A stretch of DNA of 64,000 bases from NCBI GenBank assembly GCA_021401465.1, contig JADDMT010000013.1:186001-250000 (forward strand), in the 5' to 3' direction. The notes below the pieces were generated by a model. It was not told where the DNA came from. It saw nothing but the letters and a program-made list of their open reading frames with translations, and ran no database searches. The translations under genes were made by a program, and so were the position numbers. This DNA comes from Teratosphaeria epicoccoides. Taxonomy: Eukaryota > Ascomycota > Dothideomycetes > Mycosphaerellales > Teratosphaeriaceae. Of the stretch, positions 22,202 to 32,558 are shown one piece after another (position 1 is the stretch's first letter; every line of letters starts with the position of its first letter).

Positions 22202-24229
22202 CTACTTCAGTCTAGCAGCCTTGAACCGGCTGACTCTCTTCAGCTTCCCGTCCCTCTCCTCCATCAGCTCACCCAGAGCCTCGTCCTCTTCGCGATCAAC
22301 CTTGAAACCGCTCTGCTGGCGTACCATCTCATTGCGGCGGCGATAGTACTCTGCAGCCAGCTGACGGCGCTCGGCAATAGGATCCGGATCACCTGCCGTC
22401 GGGGCCTTGTTGCGCCGCTCTGCCACAGGACGTTCAACGAGCGTCTCGGAAAGTGTGCGACCAGCTGGACCTAACGGTACTCCATCCACATCCACAATCG
22501 GCTGCTCGACAGGCTCCTCACGACTCTTCTCAAACCTCGACGCCGTCTTCATCGGAGTCGGAGGCAACGTCGCGAAGCTCTCGGTTTGCCTCTCGGCAAC
22601 GACCTCAGACACCGGTGCAGCATTCTCGCCAGCCAAAGTCTTCTGCGCCTTCACTGGCTCCGAGATATTTACCGACTCAGCAAAGCTGACGCGCTTCTTC
22701 TTCTTGTCACTGCTGTCGTTGTCGGACGCAATTGACGAGGCCGAACTATTCTCACTGCGGACAATCAGCCGCCTTACGTCCGCAGGGTCGATTGCGCCGT
22801 CAATATCTTGGAGTGCCTCGTCATTCGGCGCTGGGCCAAGGTTTCCGATCAAGCGCTCCTGCATAGCTAGCATTTTCTTGTGGTAGTCTTCGCTGATAAT
22901 TTTGCCTTTGGTGCGTCCATGCTCGTCTTCGTCTTCCTCGTCGTCTGACAGTCCACTCGTATACGGCGTGTCTTCGTCTCCAAGATTCGTTGAGCCCGTG
23001 TAGTGCGAGCTCGTATCATCATCCTCGTAGTCTTCATCATCGAGTTCATCATAATCATCACCTACCCCATCCGCCAAGTCCATCTCCGCCACAATGTGCC
23101 CGACTTCATTCAGATGATAGTCTAGCATCTCCCGTCTGGTCTGAGCGTCCTCCTCCGAGTCGCCTTCAGGTGCCACAACCTCCTCCTTTATCAGGTTATC
23201 GTCATCGTCGAGCGTCTTGACCCTATCTCCAGGCTTGAATGACGCGCGTAGCTCCTTTCGCGCTTGTGACTCGACCTCTGGCTTGTCTGCTCCAGCTTGC
23301 GCAGGCCCATGCGGAGAAGTAGGACCCAGTGGGCCTTCAGGAATCTCCTCGACCTTCGGCGAGAATGAGACTGAGCGCGTGTCTGGTGGCGGTGCAGCAG
23401 GTGCGACTGCTACCTTCTCTGCGAAAGATACAGTCTTTTTCCCATCCTCAGACTCCATCCTGACGATTTCTGGTGGCTCTTTGGTATCTGCAGCAAATGA
23501 CACCGACTTCTTCCTCAAAGGCGGGCGATGAGGTAAAGCAAAGTTACTCGCAGCAGACTCCCCAGCAGCCAATGGGATGTCGTTAGTTGACTTGGCGCGT
23601 TTCTCCATCGTAGGCATCGCAGCTGGTACTGCTGCAGTGATGGATGGCGGCGGAACCGCATTTGTGATGGCAGGTTTCAGGGGCTTCTCAGATTCGCCAC
23701 TTGCGATATCATCCTGATCCAAACCTGCCTTTTTCAATGCTTCGACCAGTCTACCCTGCTGCAACTCTGGCTGCGACAGGCTGCTCGATATAACATTGTC
23801 GTCGTCGTCGAGTTGTTCCATGATCTCGGTGAGTGGCAATCCAATCTCGGTGTCTCTGGTGGCAGCAAAGTCGAACTCCTCAAGCTTGGCCTCGGCATTG
23901 AAGAATCTGCGCTGGATGATCTCGACATTCTTCTGCACGTACTCCTGCCTTCGCTCAATGTCGCGCACTATCTGCTGGCCAGTCCGAGGTGCCGACTTCT
24001 CGAGGCCTGAAAGCTCCACAATGACCTGCTCCGTGACCAAATCGCCATCATAAGTCTTCGAGATCTCGGTGAGCTTGTCAGTGCCCAAATTCGGTTGCGC
24101 TTCCAGGATCTCTTCTTTGAGGCCCTCATACTCGGCCTCAAATGTCTGCCAGTATTTGAGACTCTGCCGGAGCTCCAGTAGGTTCTTCTCCAGGGCTTTG
24201 CGCTGCTGCTCAAGTTTGAAGAGATCCAT
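22202..24229 (-). CDS. Unconventional prefoldin, URI/Bud27 family
   Basis: A 675-residue single-exon protein starting at the ATG at 24229 (MDLFKLEQQRKALEKNL); the open frame upstream has no family character. Residues 1 to about 140 form a prefoldin-type alpha-hairpin domain with coiled coils (LRQSLKYWQTFEAEYEGLKEE; then DIERRQEYVQKNVEIIQRRFF). The middle is long and acidic. The C-terminus ends in SRFKAARLK, typical of the DUF3835 region of Bud27/URI proteins. URI acts in the cytoplasm in the assembly of RNA polymerases and in nutrient signalling. Four RVxF-like phosphatase-1 docking motifs are visible: KKSVSFA (~238), KKTVSFA (~263), TRSVSFS (~281) and KKRVSFA (~510). In human URI one such motif binds PP1-gamma; the repetition here is notable. 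Confidence 0.82.
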   Translation of the reverse strand: MDLFKLEQQRKALEKNLLELRQSLKYWQTFEAEYEGLKEEILEAQPNLGTDKLTEISKTYDGDLVTEQVIVELSGLEKSAPRTGQQIVRDIERRQEYVQKNVEIIQRRFFNAEAKLEEFDFAATRDTEIGLPLTEIMEQLDDDDNVISSSLSQPELQQGRLVEALKKAGLDQDDIASGESEKPLKPAITNAVPPPSITAAVPAAMPTMEKRAKSTNDIPLAAGESAASNFALPHRPPLRKKSVSFAADTKEPPEIVRMESEDGKKTVSFAEKVAVAPAAPPPDTRSVSFSPKVEEIPEGPLGPTSPHGPAQAGADKPEVESQARKELRASFKPGDRVKTLDDDDNLIKEEVVAPEGDSEEDAQTRREMLDYHLNEVGHIVAEMDLADGVGDDYDELDDEDYEDDDTSSHYTGSTNLGDEDTPYTSGLSDDEEDEDEHGRTKGKIISEDYHKKMLAMQERLIGNLGPAPNDEALQDIDGAIDPADVRRLIVRSENSSASSIASDNDSSDKKKKRVSFAESVNISEPVKAQKTLAGENAAPVSEVVAERQTESFATLPPTPMKTASRFEKSREEPVEQPIVDVDGVPLGPAGRTLSETLVERPVAERRNKAPTAGDPDPIAERRQLAAEYYRRRNEMVRQQSGFKVDREEDEALGELMEERDGKLKRVSRFKAARLK

Positions 24230-25193
24230 GATGATGACAGTAACTCGAGTGCATCGCGGTATCAGGACTGGTACCAGTGTATGTGCGTGGATTTTCGCCG
24301 CGGTCACTCGTACGTGTGGAATTGAGACGTGTGTGGAAAGGCGAACTCGGAAAGGCACCAACTTTGAAGGTTTGGCCCTGGTTGCCGTCGCTACCGCGTG
24401 CCGACAGATTGCCGCCAGCCCGGCCGTTGAGTACAGTACCTCCTACATGTATGTGCTAGCCAGAAAATGACAATGCACGGGGTATTGAATGGCAGAGTGG
24501 TTGTTCAGGAAGTGTAATGTGCTTGCCGTAATTGATAGCAATAGAGAATCTCGACTGATGAAAGAGCAAAAATTACTGCCTTGTATGTTTGCTTTATCAG
24601 GTCGCACTTCGCTTGTACTCACAATGAGGGCTACCAAGCCTTGCAACAAAATCTGCAGGTTTCACTTGGTTGGGGTAACGTGGTCGAATAGAGCAGGAGC
24701 GGTGGAAGAGAAAACATCGTCACGCTCACTTGTGCACGAGATCACTGCAATCACGTCGATGCGTGCTGATAGCCGGGCATCGGATCAATTACAATGCAGC
24801 GATGCACCGACTTTGGGCACCAAAAATGAGACTAATTGTCAGACGCCGCCAATTCGAAGTAGATGCTGAACTGCGAGGACTTCGGCTCAAGCAAGTGGGA
24901 ACGGTTTGGTGTCACAGGCATTCAAGCGATGCATGTGAACCCAAGAGACCGGCCACCAAACCTGGACGCCGAACTGCCACATATCGCTTCCGCTACCATG
25001 AAGAGTGCTCATGGCCACATGTTCGGCTAATTGCAGTGATCTGCCCGCGCCATAGCATATCAAGCCTCACCAGGTGGCGACAGATGTGATATGGGTGATT
25101 CTGCCCCGCATTGCCGAGCCTTGTAGAGGTTCGATGTCATTCCCATCATTGGTGTCAAAGTTTGTATATCTCCTCCTGCGATCCTTACGCTTT
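24230..25193. other. Intergenic, no gene seen
   Basis: About 960 bp between the URI start and the end of the Rei1-like gene, both on the minus strand. Only short ORFs without motifs were seen. The URI promoter is expected in the first few hundred bases after 24230. Confidence 0.55.
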
Positions 25194-26870
25194 CTACTGC
25201 AATAGGTGGTCCCTGAAGTGCTTCTGAAAATTGCCACGCTTCTCATTACCAGCCTGGTAGCGATTCTGTTGTCTTTGCGCTCTGATGAGATCGCGCTTCT
25301 CCTGAATCCGTACCTCTCGCTTCTTCATGTCACTGACGCCGATCATACCAGAGCCGCCATTGGCTCGGGTCATTACCTGCCGACCCCGACCGCGATCACC
25401 ATTGGTCTCGGTTGCCTCCCTTGCATAATCGTCGTCGTCGTCGGACACGTGGCGGCCGGCTTCGATCATCCGCTGTTGGGCCCGCTCTTCAGAAGTGGGG
25501 TAGTTGCGTAGATTTTGTCGATAATATGTCCGCAAGCTACGGTGGCCAGCAATACGGCCTGAGGGCAGGTGCAGCTCGTAGTCGTCGTGATAGACAGCGC
25601 GAGGTGTGTGATGCGCATGCGAATGGAAGCCATCACTATCCTTGTGCGGCCTGGGATCTTTGTGAGAGTGGTGCCGGTGCAGATGCAGCTTCTCGAACTT
25701 GTGGTCGTGGTGCTCGATAGGTACTGACGTGATCTCATCAGTGGGCACGGTAGATAAGGTGCTGTCGCTCTCCCAGCCTTCATCATCCTCGACCATGTCT
25801 CCATCTTGGCCATTCTCGCCTTCAACAGTGGTCTTGACATTGCGCTTGATGCCAAGGCTGACACCTCCCTTGGCGTCGTCTGCTTCAGTGTCACCGTCAT
25901 CCTCGTCATCCTCGTCAGAGTACGTCGAGCTAAAGTCGTAGAAGTCGCCAATGTCGAGCTGTTCCTCCTCCGTGCTATACGCGACCATGCAGTGTCCGCG
26001 ATCTCTCATGTGTGTCTGTACACCAGTTGCAGTATGCATGTGCTTGTGACAGTACAAACAAGTGTGGAGGACTTCGATGGTCTCGGATAGGTAATCGACA
26101 AGGCCGGCCAGATCGACAAGATATTCCTTCTCTGGTACGAAGAATCCATGATGCTTCGACATGTGGTTCAGATTGAGATCCAGCGTTGGAGAATCGTATT
26201 TGCAAAAAAGACACTGCTTCACATCCGCCTTGTGCTCGTAGTCCTCGTCATCCATCTGATTATCTGCTGTGCCATCTTGCTGAGACGACCGTCCAGGTCC
26301 TGTGCTCGGAACACCATCCGCCAGGTCAGCCTTCTTCATGTCTTGCACCACCTCCGCAACATTCGCGTCTTCGTCGTCCTCGTCAGGCTGCGCAGTGACC
26401 ATGCTTGCGGTGGTGCTTGCTGTATCAACCGGATCTCCAAGCGAAAACGTGGAATCCGCCGTGCTCTCTGTCTCGTGGCCGCCTCTGGCCGCTAGCCTCG
26501 CCGCCAGTATCTTGTGCTTCTGGCTGCCACGGTGGTTTATGAACGCATTATCGCTGTAGTATGTCTTCTCGCACGCCTCGCATCGCTTCTCAAAACTTGC
26601 TCTTGCCGCGGTCGCCGCTGCTGATGCTTTGTTTGCCAACACTTTTTCGGCGAATATTTCTGAGGTCAATGGCGGTAGTGACGCGACTCGTCTTTTCAGA
26701 TCTAGACGAGGATATGTGCGTCAGCGGACGTATGAAACAAGTCCAGTACGGTGCATGCACGTACTGTACCTGTGCCAGTCGCTTTGCATGTGAGTCCTCT
26801 GCAGATCAGAGGACCTGAATGCAACCTGGCAGGTATTGCACGTGAAGGGATGAGTCGAGGTGGTTGTCAT
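25194..26870 (-). CDS. Cytoplasmic 60S ribosome biogenesis factor, Rei1/Reh1 family, two exons
   Basis: Exons on the minus strand are 26870-26765 and 26701-25194, giving 537 residues. Four C2H2-type zinc fingers are visible: CNTCQVAFRSSDLQRTHMQSDWH split by the intron just after it, CEACEKTYYSDNAFINHRGSQKH, CLFCKYDSPTLDLNLNHMSKHH and CLYCHKHMHTATGVQTHMRDRGH. The splice junction rebuilds WHRYNLKRRV, a hallmark of the family. Acidic linkers lie between fingers 2 and 3 and after finger 4. The C-terminus contains LPSGRIAGHRSLRTYYRQNLR and a basic helix ending QKHFRDHLLQ, which in Rei1 enters the ribosomal exit tunnel. Rei1 recycles shuttling factors from late cytoplasmic pre-60S particles. Confidence 0.92.
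26702..26764 (-). other. Predicted intron of the Rei1-like gene, 63 bp
   Basis: GTACGT...CGCTGACG...GTCTAG, phase 1, joining WHRY to NLKRRV. A conserved family block spans the junction. Confidence 0.88.
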
Positions 26871-27660
26871 GTTGTCGAGATTCTGGCAGATGATTTACTA
26901 GGAGTCTTTCTAGTGCAAAACCTGTGGTCCTGTAGGAGCCACAACGCTTGGTAGCTCACTTGCCCAGAGAAGTGCTCAAGACCAGGTGCAGCTGCAAGAA
27001 ATTATGTGGCACAGTGACGTAATCCGAGCCCTGCATCTGCTCGTTGCGGAAGTTGCGCACACAAGCAAGCATTTCCTACCTGCAGCTCCCATTTGTGATA
27101 TACTGTAAGCTATGTTACTAACAATGTCGATCTGGCATGCGACCATGTCTTATGTGCCTTTTAAGGAAGATAGTGTTGACGAAGCTACCGTCTCATGCGT
27201 GGAAACTCTTGCGCCCCGCCACTCTTGAGACGACATGCTTAGGATTGGAGGCATGACAGAGGAACGAAGGGTTTTTGCTCGCTTACAGTCCAGCTAAGAC
27301 CGAGACTAGGTGTTGCACAACCTCAACACATTAGATGGTTGATACCGAGTCTACATACATCTTCGAATTGCTAAAATATCTGGAGCCATGTGACACCATA
27401 ATCAGGCGGGTTGCCCTAATGAAAGGGTACGCATCTGTGCAAGGGCAATGTGGCCGAGCTTTAGCTGTCCTCAAGAATTCATGGATTGTTCAATATGGCG
27501 AGAACGATTCCCGACACGAGCATTCTATGCCTGTGACGCTGGAAAGGATCGCCGCATACCAGCTTTAGCTCTTCGCAAAGCGGCATTTTCTGACGGCGAA
27601 CGCCACGGCCTCAAAAGACAAGGGACGAGCAAAGCCTGTGGCAGTTGAGCCAGATCATAG
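26871..27660. other. Gene-poor stretch upstream of the Rei1-like gene
   Basis: About 800 bp with no convincing gene. The Rei1 promoter should be in the first part. ORFs at 27335 and 27448 overlap in different frames and show no motif. Confidence 0.5.
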
Positions 27661-27689
27661 AGTATGGCAAAGATTTGGAGAGCTATCAT

Positions 27690-28076
27690 GCAGAGTTGGC
27701 TTCTTGACATTTATGACGAGAGAATGGCGCGACTCCGTCATCGCCTCATTGTCCGATTCGTGGCCAGCCTACGACGACTTGCGTTACGCGGACCAGCAAC
27801 AGGAACGGCAACGCTGGAGGACCGCACCTCAAATGCGGATCTCGTCGAAAGTTCATTACCTTCGTGGACAAACGAGGCATCAGCTCAAAGGACCCAAACT
27901 GTGTCTGTGGTAAAGCAAGCCGCGTTCAGGTCGCTAGGAAGGGAAAGGGTCTGAGGCTGCACTACGTCTGTCAGTCCGGAGCTTGCGAGTTCTCGATGTT
28001 GCTCGGAACAAGGACAAAGATCAGATCAGTCTTACCAAGAAAGCTTGTGGAGGATCTTGCTCGAATATTGATCTAA
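27690..28076 (+). pseudogene. Gene relic with a GRF-like zinc ribbon
   Basis: Two adjacent frames read like protein. The first has TREWRDSVIASLSDSWPAYDDLRYADQ (27705-27790). The second, after a frame change near 27830, has KFITFVDKRGISSKDPNCVCGKASR...LHYVCQSGACEFSM and ends with TAA at 28074. The spacing C-X-C-G...C-X5-C followed by an aromatic residue resembles a GRF-type zinc ribbon, found in nucleases and topoisomerases. No start codon or intron joins the two parts, so this is probably an eroded gene. An unrecognised multi-exon gene is the alternative. Confidence 0.35.
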
Positions 28077-30199
28077 GGTCACTTTATTGCCAGAAGGTGG
28101 AACAGCAGAAAACAGATACCTTATCAAAATGTTCGTCCTCAGTGACACGCATTCTCTCGTCAGCTCATCGACTCTAATGAAACCCAGGCAGTACCGCTTT
28201 CGCAGAACCTCATTGCGGATTCAACAAGGTCCTTTGCAACAGCAAAAATTAGTATGGTAGAAGCTTTACATCTTGTGCGAATCGTCATTCTCTCCGTTTT
28301 GTTTCCCGTCGCGTGCAATGACCGATGTGTACAATTTACATGATACCTGTCATGTTATTCATCAACATCTATTAATACATGATAGTTGCTTGGACATGCC
28401 GGACCACTGACTCACCCGTCCTTCGTGCTTCGAGCTCGTGTAGATAGTCCAAATTACGTCTGCAGAGGTTCTATGAACTTCTCCCGATCTATCACAGCAA
28501 GCTCGTCTTTAACCCCCAGGAACACTACTCCCTGCTGTAGTGTTGTAGAGTATCTCGGCTTAGTCGTCCCATCCGTGTTGCTGTCGAGTCACAATCCAGA
28601 AGTTCAAGACGAAATCGAAACAGCACTTATGGAGAAAGCCGGGAGAAAGTGAATAACCAACTTTCAAAGGGTGCATATAAGGCTAGTATTGCGCACAGGT
28701 CCCGACGGGCTGTATGCCAGCTCGATGTTTTGAAAGATTGCCGCCCCTTTCGGAAAGCACTATTTTGCAATCTCTGCTGCGCTAGCTGCTTCTCCATCAT
28801 GAATGCTTCTCCATCATGAACTTCTGCCCACGGAGGTTTTCTTTCTGCTGCAGCAGCTTCTACAATTACCGTAGGTAATCGATTCACACAGGGCCACTCT
28901 CAGGCGGCGACGTGGCTGTCGGAGTGCATCGCGATGCCACCTCCCTGATGCTTGCTACTCAACAGGTTTGCATTTCTTGTTACAGTCAGGCCTCCAGCCG
29001 ATGCGTCAAGCCTCAACCTCAGGAATCATTGCACACGATCATCTTCGTCCCCTTTGTGGTACCTTCAATGATGCAGCCTCGTGCACAGAGGTACCTGGCG
29101 TGGCAACCGGTTCCTGGTTAATACTTCACTAGGTGGTGTTGTCCTGAAGATATTTCGAGACAGAACCACCGCTAGACTGCGTAATGCCACATGCACTGAG
29201 GTCCGCGATAAGCCTGATGACTGCTTGGGTTGCTGCAATATAGAGAAGCCTTATTATACACGTCCGTTGGGTTGATCTACAAGGAGCACTCAGCCACGAT
29301 CTTCGCAGGAGCCCTCGATCAAACCTTCACTGTGCACGCGTCATATTAAAGGCCGGCGCCACCACCTTACCGACACAGTCACTATGTCGCCACTGCAGCA
29401 TGATCTTGTGCCACCTCCGCTGACGAAAGTAAAGACCAGCCTACGTTGGCGGTCGACCGGACCGTTAGCACCGCGCGCAAGCACGGCAAGGTCTTCCACA
29501 AAGTCAAGTGGAAGCCTACATGGGAGCCTGCAGAGGGTCTGCAAGACTCCAGCGCAGAAGCTATAGCCGAGACTCTCTACGGACACGCTCGTTGATACAG
29601 CTTGGGTTTTGCCCCATAGTGTGTATCTGGCATAGATATGAAAGGATAGCTAGGACTAGCCAAGCTTCTGCATGCCATTGAACTATCCGCCTCCGAACGT
29701 ACCCTGCTCAAGGAGCATTCGCGTAGAGGACAGAGACCCAGGGAAAGAGACTTAGTTCCACGGAGCTAAGCTCGCATGTGTCGACAAATGCATGATGCTC
29801 TGAAAGCGACCTAGTGTGTTGGTCAGCAGCTCTTGGTACTCTTCATAGCTCGACATAATTGCATGCGTATGGGCAGGAGCTGTCGCTGCAATGTCAATTC
29901 AAGCCATGCTTAGTTCAGTCAGCGAGGAGGTAGACAGCACCTCGCGGGATGCTCGGCGGTCCCTTTCTGATACGCCGAATTTTACAGTCAGCCCCTTCTG
30001 CGGGCTCGTCAGCAACGTTCGCCTTGCCATCCTCCTTTAGCCCTACAATTAGATTCTTCTCCTGCTTCTAGCATCGAACAGCCCGCACGCACGTAGAATC
30101 TTCCATGTTCGGTCTCTCGAGAATCTTCTGCGTTGCTGTTTTGCTGAAAGCTTGTCGACTGAGCACCATCGCAGGTTCCCTGTCAGTGTAGTAGAACAG
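28077..30199. other. Gene-poor, AT-richer region
   Basis: About 2.1 kb without a supportable gene on either strand. A 17-bp unit (TGCTTCTCCATCATGAA) is repeated twice in tandem at 28785-28818. The remaining ORFs are under 100 codons and lack motifs. It may be decayed sequence. Confidence 0.5.
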
Positions 30200-30910
30200 T
30201 CGAAGCCTTCGCGGCTTCAAACGATCCCTCTTCTGGTTGTACAGACCAGTCTCACTCCTCAAGGACTGATTTCCATTTTGAGAAGAGGGGTGCAACAGCC
30301 TTGCTCCTATGGTGTGGCCTTTTGCTTGGGCTCTTTTATGGCGAGCCGCCCGCGCGTGTCCTTTGTGAGAATGTCGGCCCCGCAGTCCAGTAGCAACCAG
30401 ACAGCTTGGAAATCGCTGCATCATGTAGCGGTTTGCCAATACCGAATGGCTCGCGCTTGACAAAGATTCCTAATGGTCGTGACACATTATCACATACACC
30501 TCGGCACCTTGCTGCAAGATGTGCTTGACGACAGCTGAGCGGTCAGCCTGCTCACGCCAGATAGCGTAATGGAGAAGTTGACCTGAAAAGCAATTGGTAT
30601 TAGCGACATACTGGTACTGTTTTCGTTACACGAAGATGGGACTTTTCGTGGGATCATACAACGCACTGCACGAAAAATCGAGTTGCCTACCTGGTTTCGC
30701 GCTCCCACCATATGCAAAGAGTAGCTTGATGACCTCGGGTGGGCTGAATTGCACAGCAGCTGACAAAGGCGCCTTATTCAATCCACATAGAACAGCGCTC
30801 CTAACGTGAGCTAATAGAACTCGCACGCTATTAGACAAAAGGTAGCGGACGATCTCTTCATGCTGTTTGTCGACAGCTATCTGGAACGCAATACCTGGCT
30901 TAGCCTGATA
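30200..30910 (-). pseudogene. Ankyrin-repeat protein relic
   Basis: Reading the minus strand from 30910: GIAFQIAVDKQHEEIVRYLLSN, then NKAPLSAAVQFSPPEVIKLLFAYGG, an apparent intron near 30590-30690 (it would end CAG), then QLLHYAIWREQ...VVKHILQQGAEVY, then PLHDAAI in one frame and LLLDCGADILTKDTRGRLAI in another. These have the pattern of successive ankyrin repeats (helix pair plus LLL-GA). At least two frame changes and a TAG break the last repeats, and no start is visible upstream. The piece between about 31120 and 31210 (SDFDFDSTCNIPGVFDYKELPPEH) may be part of the same former gene. Confidence 0.5.
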
Positions 30911-31676
30911 TCAGGTTAGCAGTGTCTAACTTGAACTTAAAGCTGACATAGTCGTAACAGCTGTGCTGTATTTGAGACAAAGATGAATGAGAAGCAAAGA
31001 TGAAGAATATTCAGCAAGATATCTGAACGTGCGTGAATGCTGCGAAGCGAGTCGAATAATCTCTCAAACGGCAGACAAGTTGTTGTCTGCAGTTGCTTGC
31101 TCAAGATTGGCTAGAAACTAAATGTGCTCAGGTGGCAATTCCTTGTAGTCGAAAACGCCCGGGATGTTGCACGTAGAGTCAAAGTCAAAGTCACTTAATG
31201 GGTCCTTGGCAGAGGATGTTGAAGAAGCCAGCAGTACGCATGGCCGCCGTACAAAGGGCGACGAATGCTTCTGTAGCCTTGGCACTCAAAATTGTTCAGC
31301 AGTTCCTGGTCGTTTCTGCGTGTGCCGTGCTGAGGGAAGCCCGTGTGCGTTCTGGAGACGTGTTCGACATTGTCAGGATATGTGTTGGGAGAAGTACATC
31401 GGATCGGCGTTGTCTAGCGATCCTGCGTATCGGTCGCTTCTTGAACGTCCTCCTCGGTAGGCTTTATCCGGGAGGCTATGGTCTTCGTGCCTGTAAGCTT
31501 CTGTTAATCTGTAAATGTTTGGAGGCACATCGATGAGTTGAGCCAACTCTACCACGCTAATTCTAGATTCAGCCTTCCTTGTAGGAGAGAAGCTGTGTCT
31601 TGCAAATAGGAGCTGCAAATGGTGGATTTTCGGGGAGCTGCCTCGCAGGGAAGGGGACTGGGAATGGAAGCATTGG

Positions 31677-32340
31677 CTAATCGACCACCATTGCCCTCTT
31701 TCTTCGCATCGTACACTCCAGCTCCTCAATCTCCTCTTCAAGCTCCCGAACCACCTCCCTCAATTGTTTCTTCTCAGCTCTGCTCGTCCGACGAAACTTG
31801 CTCTCCAACAAATTTCTGATCGTTCGTTTCTTGCTTTGCTTCCGCTTGAGGGTATCGTTCAGGCTTTGATACATATTGTCGACCTCCAAGAGGTATTGAT
31901 GAATCCTTTGCTTGGAGTAGCTTAGGCTACGGCGACGAGAGCCGCCAAATGTCTGTATACGAAGAATATCAGCGTCATCCTTGACGATAGTGTTGCCCAT
32001 GCATAGGACTCACAGCCCCAGTTCTTGAGATGGCCGTTGGGAGACTGACAGGCACCCCGGTTGAACCAAGGTGCACATGTCCAGAGGTTGGGCGCACGTA
32101 CTGAACATAGTACGTGTATCCGGGCGCCTGGTAATTAATGGAGGGCCAACTGTAGCGAATACGATATTCGCATGGGTCCCAGTGCTCAGAAGTATATCGA
32201 ACGTAGTTATAGCCAGGTCTTGGTGGCTGAAAGTCGGAGCAGTAGCGTACGTGGAAGGGTGGCATTGCAGATCTCATGTACCGCTGATAAACAGGATAGT
32301 GGCTGTTCCTGTGCTTTGGCTCTATTGTAAACCCAGACAT
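31677..32340 (-). CDS. Hypothetical tyrosine-rich protein with basic coiled coil, two exons
   Basis: Exons on the minus strand are 32340-32014 and 31952-31677, giving 200 residues. The intron 31953-32013 (61 bp) has GTGAGT, a GCTGATA branch and ATACAG, and is in phase 0. Residues 1 to about 85 are rich in Tyr, Arg, Pro and His (for example YNYVRYTSEHWDPCEYRIRYSW and YTYYVQYVRPTSG). Residues 110-200 form a strongly basic then charged helix (KRKQSKKRTIRNLLESKFRR; then LREVVRELEEEIEELE), likely a coiled coil. I do not recognise the family. The unusual composition could suit a nucleic-acid-associated or structural protein, but that is only a guess. It lies among gene relics, so it may be young or fast-evolving. 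Confidence 0.5.
31953..32013 (-). other. Predicted intron, 61 bp
   Basis: GTGAGT...CGCTGATA...ATACAG, phase 0. It joins two long open frames that are otherwise out of register. Confidence 0.65.
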
Positions 32341-32558
32341 TCGACGCTATGGTCACCTACAACTGTTTGCTTGGCTGAAACATGCATACAGCATCACAAG
32401 AAATGCTGAGCAGCAAGAAAGACGATGAAATTAGATCTGTGCCCTGCATTCACTCGTAAGCTTCTAAGACATGCATCTGAGCACCATCAGATGCATGCAA
32501 GAGGGTATCATCCATCTCCGCAGACGCCACGCTTCAACGCAAACAGCAGGTAGGTCTT

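Noticed and set aside
22878..23060. GAT/CTC-rich stretch as a microsatellite
   Set aside because: It encodes the acidic region of the URI homologue (DDYDELDDEDYEDDD) with mixed codons, so it is coding composition, not a repeat array.
24230..24361. 44-codon N-terminal extension of the URI homologue
   Set aside because: The prefoldin domain begins at the ATG at 24229; the upstream codons are not prefoldin-like.
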